In this document: positions 1-13,200 of the stretch, piece by piece
Numbering within the stretch: the stretch's first letter is position 1
Layout: each line of letters begins with the position of its first letter
Assembly: GCF_932526225.1 (NCBI RefSeq)
Contig: NC_064043.1
Coordinates: 11,530,085-11,594,084 of the forward strand
DNA length: 64,000 bases
Direction of reading: 5' to 3'
Source of the DNA: Nematostella vectensis
Lineage: Eukaryota; Cnidaria; Anthozoa; Actiniaria; Edwardsiidae
Made by a program: the position numbers and the translations under genes
The notes under the pieces: generated by a model
The model's input: the letters and a program-made list of their open reading frames with translations, nothing else
Database searches by the model: none
Told to the model about the DNA's origin: nothing

Positions 1-980
1 TTTTACGAAATTATAAACTGTTCAGAAAACGAGTGTTTTACAGAAGCCGCTGCCAAACATTGGTGCCGCTTTGGAGATTATTTTACAATAAATTAAATGA
101 GAGTTTTGTTGTTTTTTTGTTTACAGTCAACAATCGCTTTTATGGCACTTTCGGTAAACCAGTGTCCCCGTGTGTTTTGAACGAATAGATTTACGAGAAT
201 TTCTATAAGGGAGATTTTGACGGCACGAAAAATGGAGCGAGCGCGAAAAAGGAAGGGAATCGCTTGCCCGAGAGGGTCGGTTATTTGAAGAAGAAAAAAG
301 GTTGTCAAAAACAGCCAATCAAAGATCAGCGGAAATCACGGTTTTACTTTCTTCCTCTCCTTTTCCGTCTTATTCGCGCTCGTCAAAATCTCGCTCATCG
401 AACTTCTCGTTGGTCTTTTTGCTTTTAACTCAAAATAGCCAATCAAAATGGCCTGTCAGAAGCACGGGGTCGGCCTAAAGGTGGCGCTTATTTGTGAAAA
501 GTAAAAGGTCCAATTCGGATATTGGCTAATTAATGCAGGGGTTGGTTCAAATAAAACTTAAATCAACTTTCTTATTAGCCGGCGGACGGTGGAAAATAAA
601 ACCCCTGGGCTAATGGGAACCTCTACTCATACTTCACCTTACACTACGGACACTATTATTATTGCCGACACCTCGACATTACGTACATTTATAATGCTCC
701 TGGTAAAATAAAATACAAAGAAACAACTAAAGTTACTCCCGTTCTGTCGGACTTGTATTTCAGAACACGTACCAAAGACACAGAATTATGGTTTTGAGGA
801 TTTCAAACTTCATAACAAGCACTTTTATGTTGCCAAAGGTAATTTTTAGTCATGGCAACATATGTATGGCAATGTTCTGTTGTGCACTTGACTTTTTGTA
901 ATTGGGTAATTTCTAGCGCATTGTTGACACTGATTTTTTTGTAATGTTAATTGCTTTTAACAAAGTGCTGTTATCTATTT
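1..980. other. Upstream non-coding flank
   Basis: No supportable gene. Two short segments near 205-260 and 350-400 are loosely inverted relative to each other (both carry GAGATTTTGACG-like sequence and GCGCGAA/TTCGCGC), which suggests an old degraded inverted-repeat element. The small open frames here are on the opposite strand, short and composition-driven. Confidence 0.4.
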
Positions 981-2024
981 ATGGTAATTCTTATGTGTCA
1001 AAAAAATAGTGCAGCTGAAAATTTCCAGGTTTCAGACAGAAATACACTGGTACAATGGAGTAGAAAGATGTCTAACAGGAGTTGTGGCGAAGCAGCCACA
1101 CAAACCGAGAAAAAACTTCTATTTTCATTGAATGTCACCTCAGGAATCACAGCTTTTCTTGAAAACACTTTAGTCATAGCGGCTTTCTTTAAGTTCCGAT
1201 CCATAAGAACTGTATCTAACCACTTTGTAGCGTCTCTAGCGGCGTCAGACCTACTGCTTGGCCTCACTATGAACGCCATCTATGCCGCCTGGAACGGTTA
1301 TCTGACCGAGAAGCAAAAGGTCAGTGCCACTGTACGAGAGATTTTTGCGTGGATCTTTATCTTTACCGCCATGACGTCTAGTCTGTGCTTGGTTAGCCTT
1401 GACAGATGTCTGGCCGTGACAAAACCATTTAGGTACCAACAACTCCTTACAAAGACTCGGTGCAAGATATGGATTGCTGCAGCTTGGGTGTTCTCACTCG
1501 CACTGTCTTCTCTTAGCTTTATTACTGCTCATGAGCATATAAGGTACTTGTGGGTGGGCTTAAATGTACTGACGGTTCTATTCCCGTGCATTCTCATCAT
1601 CATCTTAAACTGTTGCATACTGAGAACCGTCAAGAACCTTCAAAAGCAGAGTGAAATCAAGATTGGAACAATACAGAGCAACCAAGTTCAACCAACAGAA
1701 CAGCAGCATCAGCGAGACTCGAGAACGCGAGAAGGGCTGAGGAATAACAAGGCGGCGTGGGCAATCATGATCATTACCGGCCTTGTTGTGGTCCTCTAGG
1801 TGCCATATTTTGTGGTGACCGTCATTGATACGGTAGTGGGAGAAGAGGTATGTGAAGTGAGCCGAGTAAGACTATGGGTCCTCCTTGCAGCGCTATTCTC
1901 GGCGGTTATTCACCCTTGGATATTCGCCATTAGGATGCCAGAGTTCCGCGCTGTTGTTACCAGACAATGGAGGAGAGTCAGGGGTTTGGGAGAGGAATCT
2001 AACAACGCCACGAGTTTTACCTAA
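981..2024 (+). pseudogene. Class A (rhodopsin-like) GPCR interrupted by an in-frame TAG
   Basis: Single-exon seven-transmembrane receptor. The first ATG in frame is at 981; the more plausible start is 1068, just before an N-glycosylation site (NRS) and TM1. Visible landmarks are TM1 with the conserved Asn (LEN..), TM2 LAASDLLLG, the TM3 end SLDRCLAV (a DRC variant of DRY), TM4 with a Trp (KIWIAAAW), TM5, a Gln-rich third intracellular loop, TM6 AWAIMIITGLVVVL, and TM7 ending HPWIF (an NPxxY variant). The frame stops at TAG 1797-1799 and continues open, without frameshift, through VPYF, TM7 and a short tail to 2024. The stop sits where the Trp of CWxP is expected (x-stop-V-P), so TGG to TAG explains it. 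The ligand cannot be told; invertebrate orphan, amine or adenosine-like receptors are all possible. It could be a young pseudogene, a segregating null allele, a sequence error or an RNA-edited gene. Confidence 0.8.
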
Positions 2025-4035
2025 AAGGACAGGCCACTCGTCCGAACTCCGCGAGTCTTCTAGAAGGACACGGACCAGTTTAGAGTATTACCCCAAGATT
2101 CTTATTTTCTTTACAAACTGTAAAGAAATCTATTCTAGATCAAACATTAAACTCAGCTATATGAAAAAAAATGTATATTATATATTTCATAAAAACATTA
2201 AGTGATTGACAGTGAGTGTAAAGTTGAGACTCTCGCAAACGAGTTCTTGGAATTATGTACAAAACGACAACCTTTTATTCGAGTTGGCTAGAATGCAAGG
2301 CCGTAGCTAGCAAGGGGTAGAGGGAGGGGTCCCGGAAGCAAATAACAAAAATATCTAAGGCTTCCATTATGAGCCAAAATTTTGAAATGACTCTCTTACG
2401 TAACATGGCAACGACCGATCATCTTTGTTCATTGCGAATATTCCATGCTAATTCCCCTACCGTTGTTCGGTAATCGGATCACGAGCAAAGCCCGAGTCCT
2501 TACAAAGAGGGTGAATTATTTAAAGTGAGAAATGAAAATGAAAAAAGTAGTTCTTGGGCAATGATGCTCTTCCGTTTTTTGATATTAAAATTGAGCATGT
2601 AAGCACTTGAAAAAAAATTGCGCGAGCATGCTATATCACTGTCTTTATGTCAACAGCAGAACATCCTAAGGCGAAGCATTCGCGGTGACCTAAGAGTACC
2701 CAGCGCTTTAGACCATGGGTAATAACTATGTTTAAACATTGTATTCACAGGAAATTACAACGTTTTTTAAGCTTATTATCTTTCTTTAGTAAACACGATG
2801 CAACCATTCAAACAGACAAATGAAACTTCCGATCTTTTATGTAACCTTTTGGCCAGGATATGCTATTTATAATGAGAGTTCAAAGTTGTACGCTCATTAT
2901 TTTTTAAAAAGGTTAATATTGATATTGTATTCCTAACAGAAAAATTTACGGTGAACCAGTTTAAAAAATAGCCTTTATTGTGCCAAGAATTTGTTTTTAC
3001 AAACGGTGAATAAAATGTTTCCCTTATTATATATTCATGCGAATAAACTTGTTTGCAAGAGAAATAGATTAAAAAAACTTTATTGCATACACTCTTTTAT
3101 AAAAAAAACCCGTCTAGTTTTGGCTAGATTTGGCCGTCATTATTTTTGGGACGTTTAAAGGCTGACTGTTCTTAACGATATTCTAAAATTTTAGTGCATA
3201 TAAGAATCTAAAACCCAATGAATTATTAGGAAGAGAATTACACTAATGATCAATAGCAATAATATATTAAGGATGTTATTATGAGCACATTTTTAGAACG
3301 CATCAGGTCTAAAAAAGCAATATTCTTCTGCTATCTGAGCCTAGGCATTTTTTGAAAATTGGTGAAATCGCAGGCTGGACGTTCTTATAAAAACGGTTCT
3401 TATAAAAATAGAGATAACGTACAATTTACGTGCTACAAACATTGTAATATTTTATGAGCAAAAAGTGATACCTCGAGATTCCTTTGAATACAATTACAAG
3501 ATATATATCTCACTTCGGCATTCAAACCTCTTAGAGGATCTGTCGTTAGCTGTTGGCATTACCCTTCAAAACCCTTTTCCAATAAAACACAGACTGATTC
3601 CAATAATAACATGGCCAATGAAACTGGATCGATTCGAGGGAAAACAATTTTCATGAACTCGGATAGGCTAGGGAATTTGGTCTTTAAACTTAAAATTAGA
3701 GCTAAAAATTTGAATTAATCAAAAAGTAATGACAAATAATGGATGTATAGATAATATTTGTCACAAAGAAGTAAAGCTAGGCACGTCAGTTGCACTTCGT
3801 AATCATGAAAATTTAATTTGGTGTCAGGAAAAAGAAAGACTTACACCCTGGGGGAGATTTTCTTTGTCTATACAGTGTCTTTGGTGGTTTTATAAATTTT
3901 AGATTTGTTTGAAAACACGAGATCTCGTTCGTACGTTAGTTGATAAAAGTACTTAATCAAGGGCTGGTTCTGAGTAAAGATTAGTGTATCTGAATAGCAC
4001 ACTTTAACGTTACGATAGACAACAAAGAGAAAGAC
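2025..4035. other. Intergenic region between the GPCR and polycystin gene 1
   Basis: AT-rich with no convincing coding exon. Near 2290-2335 there is a GC-rich segment (GCCGTAGCTAGCAAGGGG) resembling the 'GTAGCCAGGGG' tips of the element at 58200-58358. The promoter of gene 1 should lie at the right-hand end, but no clear TATA box precedes 4036. Confidence 0.5.
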
Positions 4036-4203
4036 ATGAAAACAGGAAGTTTTATACAGTGTATATTTAATTTTATTTTGGTAAGTACTCGACAAATTGT
4101 TAAGTTCTTTGTTCTTCATCATATGCAGGGTACATATCTAAATCTTTTGTTTACTAGGTATTTCCGATTTTCCTCAACCCCTGGGAGCTAGCACATGGTC
4201 AAG
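4036..4203 (+). CDS. Gene 1 exons 1-2: signal peptide split by an intron
   Basis: Exon 1 (4036-4080) encodes MKTGSFIQCIFNFIL and ends at GTAAGT. Exon 2 (4158-4203) continues VFPIFLNPWELAHGQ and ends in phase 1. Joined, they give a basic N-end, a hydrophobic core and a polar end that runs directly into the Cys opening the F5/8C domain. Genes 2 and 3 use the same phase 0 then phase 1 two-microexon design, which is the main support for choosing this start. Confidence 0.7.
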
Positions 4204-7200
4204 GTAAACTTAGTGAAACTGGGCCTTTGGTAGCTTTGTCGAGATTCGTCGCTACCATTTATTACCTGTTAAAGAAGCTAGTAGAATAATAGGCTTTAGT
4301 GCTATTTTCAGCTATAGTAGTGTATAGCTATAGTGCCTGTGTAATTAGAAAGTATACCAGACAAGGTATACTCGACAAGTATACCCGACCAGTATACCCG
4401 ACAGTATACCAGACAAGGTATACCCGACTAGTATACCAGGCAAGGTATACCCGGCAGTATACCAGACAAGGTATACCCGACAAGGTATATCCGACAAGTA
4501 TACCCGAAAAGGTATACACGACAAGTATACCAGACAAGGTATACCCGACAATATACCAAGACAAGGTAAACCCGACTTAAATTGTTTTAATTTTAGTAGT
4601 TGCTTAGTAGTATTTAGTAGCTATTGCTATTATCTAAAATCAAAAGTGGTAACCTGGAAGTGTACATGACGAGAGTTGACAAGTGTTTGATTTTCGCTTC
4701 ACGCGCGGTTTATTCAAACGGCTGTAAAAAAATCGGGGATTTGGGGTAAAATCATATTTTTGGTAAAAGCGATTCTTCTAGCATAAAAGATATCGCTTAT
4801 ATTCCCTCAGATGCACTTTGATTCACCAATAATTTGTGATAGCAAAATATTATTCCCTCAGATGCACTTTGATTTACCAATAATTTAGAATAGCAAAATA
4901 TAATACCGCTGAGATGTGGCGAGTTTTGAGGATGGCGTACATGTAAGTCCCATTTACGGTGTCTATTGTAGGCCGAATACCTTTTTGGACTGTGTCTTAA
5001 TGGGTATTAGACTGATTTTTATCATCTTATTGTTTTTTCGCATTAGACTGTAGTCGCCCACAGCCAGTAGGCCTGGAAAACCGTCTCATCCCTGACTCCA
5101 GAATAAAAGCTTCTTCCTGGCTTAGCGACCACCCCGCTTACGATGGCCGCTTGGGGAATGGTAATTACTGGTGCGCGATGTCACATGACCAAGACCAGTG
5201 GCTTGAGGTGGATATCGGCGAGAAGATGATGTTGCTTTTCGTGGCGACCCAAGGGAACGGTAGAGATGCATGGGTGTCATCCTTCTACCTTCAGTTCAGC
5301 CCTGACAATATGACATGGTACTGCTACGGTACCGAGAAAAACATTGCCTTGGTATGTGTCTAACAAAATCGGACTGATTGAATAATGGGATGTACACGAG
5401 GCAGATTTACCTGCAACTTGCAATGCAAAGAAATCGAATAAAGAACTTTGTAGAGGTTGTAGAAACACGATGTACAGGGCCTTTTTTTCGCGATGTTGCG
5501 AAAAGTATAAACCAAACTCTTGCAACTGTTTTTCAAATTCTTGAAAGTAGTATAGTACATAATCACCATCATTCACATCCTATTTATCGTTATTATAACC
5601 TAAATTCTTAGATAAGAGGGAATAGCGACGCAGGGACGGTCCTTTATGGTTCAATGTTCCCTTCTATCTACACGCGTTACCTTCGCCTCAACCCTCACAC
5701 ATGGGTCAAGGATATATGTCTGCGTTTAGAAATCTACGGCTGCCGACCTCTCAACAAAACCGCAGGTGAACTAAAAATGCAATCAAGCCACTGCAACAAA
5801 CAATATGCTCTGATTGGTCAATATCTTGAGCGTGTCAAAAAGAGAGCCTTATGCTCATGACTTTAAAGTTTTTATCAATTATTTCAACAATCACGCCCTG
5901 TTTATTAAACATAGACATGAACAATATGTTCTACTCCATGACGCACGATACGTGTTTTATTGCAGAAACGCTTCCCGGTGTAGAGATGGGCCCGCCTTGT
6001 CGGGTAGTGAGAGAGGTCTTAACAAAACCCCCAACGGCTCACACAACGTCAGCCCCAACAACCACTGCAATTACAAGTATGTAGCAATCTCACAACCACT
6101 TCCACTATAAGTAAGTAGAAGCCCAATAAACACTGCCACTTTAAGTAATTAGAAGCCTAACAACCACTGCCACTGAAAGTAATTATAAGCCCAACAACCG
6201 CTGTCACTATAAATATATTGCAATCGTATAAACATTGCCACTATAAGTAAGTTACAACCTAACAACTAGTTCCAATACAAAAGGCCCAACAACCACTACC
6301 ACTACAAGTAAGTTAAAGCCCAGCAACCCCTGCCACTACAAGAAAGAAGAAGTCCAACAACCACTGCTACTACAAGAAGAAGCCCAACAACCACTGCTAC
6401 TACAAGTAAGTAGAAGCCCAACAACCACTGCTACTACAAGTAAGTTAAAACACAACAACCACTGCTACTACAAGTAAGTTACAACACAACAACCTCTGCC
6501 AATACAAGTAAGTAGAAGCCCAACAACCACTGCTACTACAAGTAAGTAGAAGCCCAACAACCGCTGCTACTACAAGTAAGTTAAAACACAACAACCACTG
6601 CCACTACAAGTAAGTTACAACACAACAACCACTGTCACTACAAGTAAGTAGAAGCCATACAACCACTGCCACTACAAGTAAGTAGAATCCCAACAACCAC
6701 TGCCACTACAAGTAAGTTACAACACAACAAACACTGCCACTACAAGTAAGTTACAACACAACAACCACTGTCACTACAAGTAAGTAGAAGCCATACAACC
6801 ACTGCCACTACAAGTAAGTAGAATCCCAACAACCACTGCCACTACAAGTAAGTAGAATCCCAACAATCACTGCCACTACAAGTAAGTTACAACACAACAA
6901 CCACTGCTACTACAAGTAAGTTACAACACAACAACCACTGCCACTACAAGTAAGTTACAACACAACAACCACTGTCACTACAATTAAACTGAAGCCGAAC
7001 AACCACTGCCAATACAAGTAAGTAGAAGCCAAACAACCACTGCCAATACAAGTAAGTAGAAGCCCAGTAGAAGCCTAACAACCACTGCCAATACAAGTAA
7101 GTAGAAGCCCAGTAGAAGCCTAACAACCACTGCCAATACAAGTAAGTAGAAGCCCAGTAGAAGCCTAACAACTACTGCCACTACAAGTAAGTTACAACGC

Positions 7201-10200
7201 AGCAACCACTGCCACTACAAGTAAGTAGAATCCCAACAACCACTGCTACTACAAGTACGTTACAACACAACAACCACTGCCACTACAACTAAGTTACAAC
7301 ACAACAACCACTGCCACTACAAGTAAGTAGAAGCCCAACAACCACTGCACTACAAGTAAGTAGAAGCCCAACAACCACTGCCACTACAAGTAAGTAGAAG
7401 CCCAACAACCACTTCCAATACAAGTAAGTGGAAGCCCAACAACCACTGTCATTACAAGTTAGTTAAAGCTAAACAACCAATGCCACTACAAGTAAGTTGA
7501 AGCCCAACAACCACTGCCACTACAAGTAAACTGAAGCCCAACAACCACTGCCAATACAAGTAAGTTACAACACAACAAACACTGCCACTACAAGTAAACT
7601 GAAGCCCAACAACCACTGCCAACACAAGTAAGTTAAAGCTAAACAGCCACTGCCAATACAAGTAAATAGAAGCCTAACAACCACTGCCACTACAAGTACG
7701 TTACAACTCAACAAACACTGCCACTACAAGTAAACTGAAGCAGAACAACCACTGACAATACAAGTAAGTTAAAACACAACAACCACTGCCACTACAAGTA
7801 GAAGCCCAACAACCACTGCTACTACAAGTAAGTTACAACACAACAACCACTGCCACTACAAGTAAGTAGAAGCCCAACACCCACTGCCAATACAAGTAAG
7901 TAGAATCCCAACAACCACTGCCACTATAAGTAAGTTACAACACAACAACCACTGCCACTACAAGTAAACTGAAGCCCAACAACCACTGCCAATACAAGTA
8001 GAAGCCCAACAACCACTGCCAATACATGTAAGTTACAACACAACGACCACTGTTACTATAAATATGGTGAATCCCAATAACCACTGTCACTACAAGTAAG
8101 TAGAAGCCCAACAACCACTGCTACTACAAGAAGAAGTTCAACATCCACTGCCACTACAAGTAAGTTACAACACAACAAACACTGCCACTACAAGTAAACT
8201 GAAGCCGAACAACCACTGCCACTACAAGTAAGTTGAAGCCCAACGACCACTGCCACTACAAGTAAACTGAAGCCCAACAACCACTGCCAATACAAGTAAG
8301 TTAAAGCTAAACAGCCACTTTCAATACAAGTAAATAAAAGCCTAACAATCACTGCCACTACAAGTAAGTTAAAGCTAAACAGCCACTTTCAATACAAGTA
8401 AGTTACAACACAACAAACACTGCCACTACAAGTAAGTTACAACACAACAACCACTGTTACTATAAATATGGTGAAACCCAACAACCACTGTCAATACAAG
8501 TAAGTAGAAGCCCAACAACCACTGCTACTACAAGAAGAAGTCCAACAACCACTGCTACTACAAGTAAGTTACAACACAACAAACACTGCCACTACAAGTA
8601 AGTAGAAGCCCAACAACCACTGTTACTACAACTAAGTAGAAGCCCAACAACCACTGCCACTACACGTAAGTAGAATCCCAACAACCACTGCTACTACAAG
8701 TAAGTTACAACACAACAACCACTGCCACTACAAGAAAGTTGAAGCCCAACAACCACTGCCAATACAAGTAAGTAGAAGCCCAACAACCACTGCCAATACA
8801 AGTAAGTAGAAGCCCAACAACCACTGCCACTACAAGTAAGTTGAAGCCCAACAACCACTGCCAATACAAGTAAGTAGAAGCCCAACAACCACTGCTACTA
8901 CAAGTAAGTTACAACACAACAACCACTGCTACTACAAGAAAGTTGACGCCCAATAATCACTGCCACTACAAGTAAGTAGAATCCCAACAACCACTGCTAC
9001 TACAAGTAAGTTACAACACAACAACCACTGCCACTATAAGTAACGAAGTGCTAAACTCATCAATATTGTAACTCCACTCCTGTTTATCATGTTTGATTGC
9101 TTTTGTGTAGTTATTCCAATATCTTCCCTTCGCATACGAGTACCCAAGTACATCAAAACGAACGTAACGGTTTCAATGTCAATGTACTTCCACTACGGCA
9201 CATCACCTACTTACGTCTGGGCGCTCGGTGATGGAATGGAATTTCGGACACTGCGCAAGGCTTTCCTGTATAGCTACCGAAGGGCAGGGGTGTACAGAAT
9301 CTCACTAACAGGCTACAACGAGATCAGTAACCAAACCGTTTACGATACCATCATCGTGCAAAACGCCATCAAAGGGTTGAGATACATAAATGATAGCTTG
9401 CCGGTGCTGATTGGCTCAACGGCCAGCATCCGTTGGGAGCTTCAGCAAGGTAATTGATATTTGTATACTAAACAAGCAATGATAAAAGTCCATGATATAC
9501 CAAGACAAGTAAACATGTTCACTTACTTAGTCTATGCAGTAATTTATTTAGCAATCCCCTAGAGTGCTTTCCAAATGGTTGGGCACAATTTGTATTATGC
9601 TTTGTCCAGCTTTCGTGCAAAAGACTAGGACAGACACACCTCCCGTCTAACCCTGTGGAACCCAGGCCGACGCCCCGTCAGGTCTCGCAAGCTGACCTTC
9701 CCTGTCACTATACAAAGGACACGGGGATCCCGCAGCAGGACCTCCCATCTGCCATGGCCGTTCGCTAAATGTGTTAAACTGTTGTGCAAGACATCTCGGC
9801 CGAGGCCGTAAGATGATGTGCTATGTCACGATTTATGCCAACAATTTAAGGAAACAATGCAATGTATGTAAGGGCTTTGATCACTCAAGGCTAAGGTCAT
9901 ATGCGTGTGGCGCCAAATAACACATACTGATGTTAGGTCAAACCCCAATTTTGTATTGAAATTTTTTTTTTCAAAGGAACCAACGCGACATTCACCATAA
10001 CATTTGGGGATTCTTCCGAGACAGCTATATTACATAGATTAGGGCCTGGTCGTCACCTCTTACGACACAACTACACAAATGTTGGCACTTACTCAGTCAA
10101 GGTAGTGGCGTCTAACATAGTAGGAGCAACCACAACCATCACTGGCAAGATAGAAGTGTTATTCGATATTGCAATACATGGTCTAGCCATCACTGTAAAG

Positions 10201-13200
10201 CTGCCGAGACGAGCCAAAAATGGTACAAAAACAGTGTACATGTGTGTTGGAGAATATATCGATGTTTCTGTAACAATATCCGAAGGTTCAAACGTCAAGT
10301 GCTATTTTGACTTCTACGGTGACGGGTCTAGTCCGATAGGATTCTCCTCGCATCGCTATAACAGGACAGGGGAATTTACTATCAACGTTACTTGCATGAA
10401 CGGTGTGAGTGCTAAAAGCCGATTGTATCCCATGGTTTTTGTTATCCAAGAGGCAGAACCCATCAAAGGGCTTTTTCTCCAAGCTCCCATTGTCCAATAT
10501 GGCACTCCCTGGGCATTTGACCTTAGTATGAGCCAAGGCAAAGGGTTTCTTTGTGAATGGAGCTTTGGAGATGGCAATGAAATAGAAACTGATTACTCGG
10601 ACATAAATAGAATAGTTTATCATAATTATTCTAATATTGGAGAATACAGAGTCCTTATCGCCTGCGAAAATTTTGCTGCAGTGATTACCGCAGAGCGACT
10701 AGTTGAGGTGCAAGTACCTATACGCGAGCTAGAAATATATCAAAACTCGTCTCACACATCACCAGATGCACCAGTAAATTTTACTATATCCTGGAGCTCA
10801 GGATCGAATGTTCGTATTGAGTTGGATTTCGGTGTCGGAAAAATACTAAACTTTAATCGAACTGAAATAACAAACATAAGTTGCGTATCGACGGTGCATA
10901 GATACGAGTATGCTGGAGTGTATCGCACACACGTAACGGCGAGGAATATACTTGGGGCGGTTACTGCTTTATCTGCTCAAGTGTTCGTACAAAATCCTGT
11001 ACTGAGACTCTCGATTTGGTCTGATGGCCCGGTGACCTTGGCCCATGGTGTGATGACATTCAACTTGTCCGTACCGGAGGATAAAATGCTACCGACAAAT
11101 GCCACCTGTGCATGGGATTTTGGCGATGGTAAAAATGTAATTAGAGCACTTGTATCCCATTCCCAAGCTATTTCCCATCTGTACTTAGATCCAGGCTATT
11201 TTACGATCACTGTAGTATGCTTTAACAACGTCAGCTCATTAACAGTGGAAACATTGGGACATGTCCACAAGCGAACCTCGTTATATCTTTCTGCAGGCCC
11301 AAGTCTGACGAACCTCACATGTACCCAATACAATAGAACTCTGTCTGGTCATTGTATTTTTTCAAATGAAATGGAAGTAATTTTCAGAGTGCCATCTCAG
11401 CAATACGATCAGCGGTATGTCTGGCAAGTCCTAAATAATAATGTAACACATTTTACAAAGTATCCGTATTTCTCTCATACTTTCACCAAGCAAGGAACAT
11501 ATAGTATTAAAGTAGCAGTTATAAACCTTCTCTTTCAAGGTTCTGCGTCAATAAATGTGACTGTAATGCAACCCATATTAAACGTTACGTTCATTGCGGA
11601 CAGGATTACTTTGCTTAGAAGTTCTACGATGTTTTACATAAATGTTGAAGATTTTGGGACTGGCGCTTGTTACCAAATCAACTTTGGTGATGACTCGCCA
11701 AAATTAGTAATCGGTGGAGTCAACTGCCATGCACATCCAGAACACTATACTCAAATCTTCGCAGGCTCAAGTAACACGAGCCTTACTTTCCGACACAAGT
11801 TCACTTCGGAAGGCTCTTACTCTGTATTGTTATACGGCTATAACGATGTTTCTTCGGTGAGACTTAACACGAACGTCATCGTCCAAAGACCGGACTGCTT
11901 AATTCGTCAGATCAATTTCACAAGGTCTAACGATAATAAAGCTATAAACATCAGCGAGGTCCTTAAGTATAGAAAAGCTGAGGGATTTTCAATAGGGTTT
12001 TCATACAACGGAAACTGCAGTCTTGCGGAGGGAGTATTGTTGCGCTGGCTGGTCAAGAAATCCGATGGACAAAAAAAGGAGCTCACAAAAATTCAGACGT
12101 ATACCTCCGTTCCAGCAATACTGAACATAACCGCTCGCTCCTTGGATTACGGTCAGTACGAATTTCAAGCGCTTGTCTCCCCATTCGGGCCTGATATCAT
12201 ACTACTATATAATGAAACCCAGGCTTCACGAACGTTATTGATCAACATAGTGCCATCATCACTTAAGGCGTACATCATAGGCGGGGCTTCTAGATCTGTC
12301 GGTTCACACTCCATGCTAACTTTAGATGGAACACTTTCCTTAGACCCTGATGTCGGCGAAGGCGAGAAGGACACGGACCTACAATTCATCTGGTTCTGTA
12401 CGAGGCAAGAGGGTGATGGCTCCAAAGGATGTTTTGGTAATATCAGTAAAGCATTCTCGCTAGAAAAGGTCGTCTCAATGTCTACTAGAGGCTTGATAGA
12501 GAATGCTGTTTACAAATTCAAGCTACTGATAAAAAAAAATCACAGGAATGCGACGTATGATCAAAGTGTTCTGGTTGTTCAAGGAGCTGCACCAACAATG
12601 CAAATAACGTAAGTAGAACGTTTACATGACTCCTCAGCTTTGGTTAAACTGAGGTGGGAGGTCCTGATTATCTCGTCAAGTATGTAAAAGTCGCTATAGT
12701 CTCCAATAAGACAGTAGGCAAAGTATTCAGCCAATTATGACTTTCTTATTGACTATAGGTGTATGGCTAACTGCAGAGCAAGGCTAGTCCCTTCCACAAA
12801 CCTGGTCCTCTCCAGCTCTTGCGTGGACTGCTTATCGACAAGTTTGTTACTGTATAAATGGGAAATACAGATCCGGGCAGGTTACACAAGCTGGAAATCA
12901 TTACCACAGGTGTCTACCAGCACAGGCCTCGAAAGGTCAAACCTCATTATCTTATCCAACTCCCTGCAAGAAGGATCCACCTACAGATTCAGTCTACGCT
13001 CCTGGAGGCCTGGTGGCAAGGCGGGGCTATCGGAGTTACGTGTCAGTACAAATACCGGGCCTGCCAATGGCACATGCGCAGTGGACCCCTCATTCGGGGA
13101 AGCTATGACGACACGGTTTAAGATATATTGCAGGGACTGGGAAGACCCGGATACGCCCCTGAAATACAGATTTTCCTACGAATACGACAATCAATTGAAT

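Noticed and set aside
6944..8888. Minus-strand frames rich in Leu/Tyr/Trp/Val that look like repeated membrane segments
   Set aside because: They are translations of the minisatellite on the wrong strand; no splice or family support.
6053..9043. CRISPR-like regular repeat array
   Set aside because: Units are contiguous with no unique spacers, in a eukaryotic intron; the sequence is an exon end plus splice donor.
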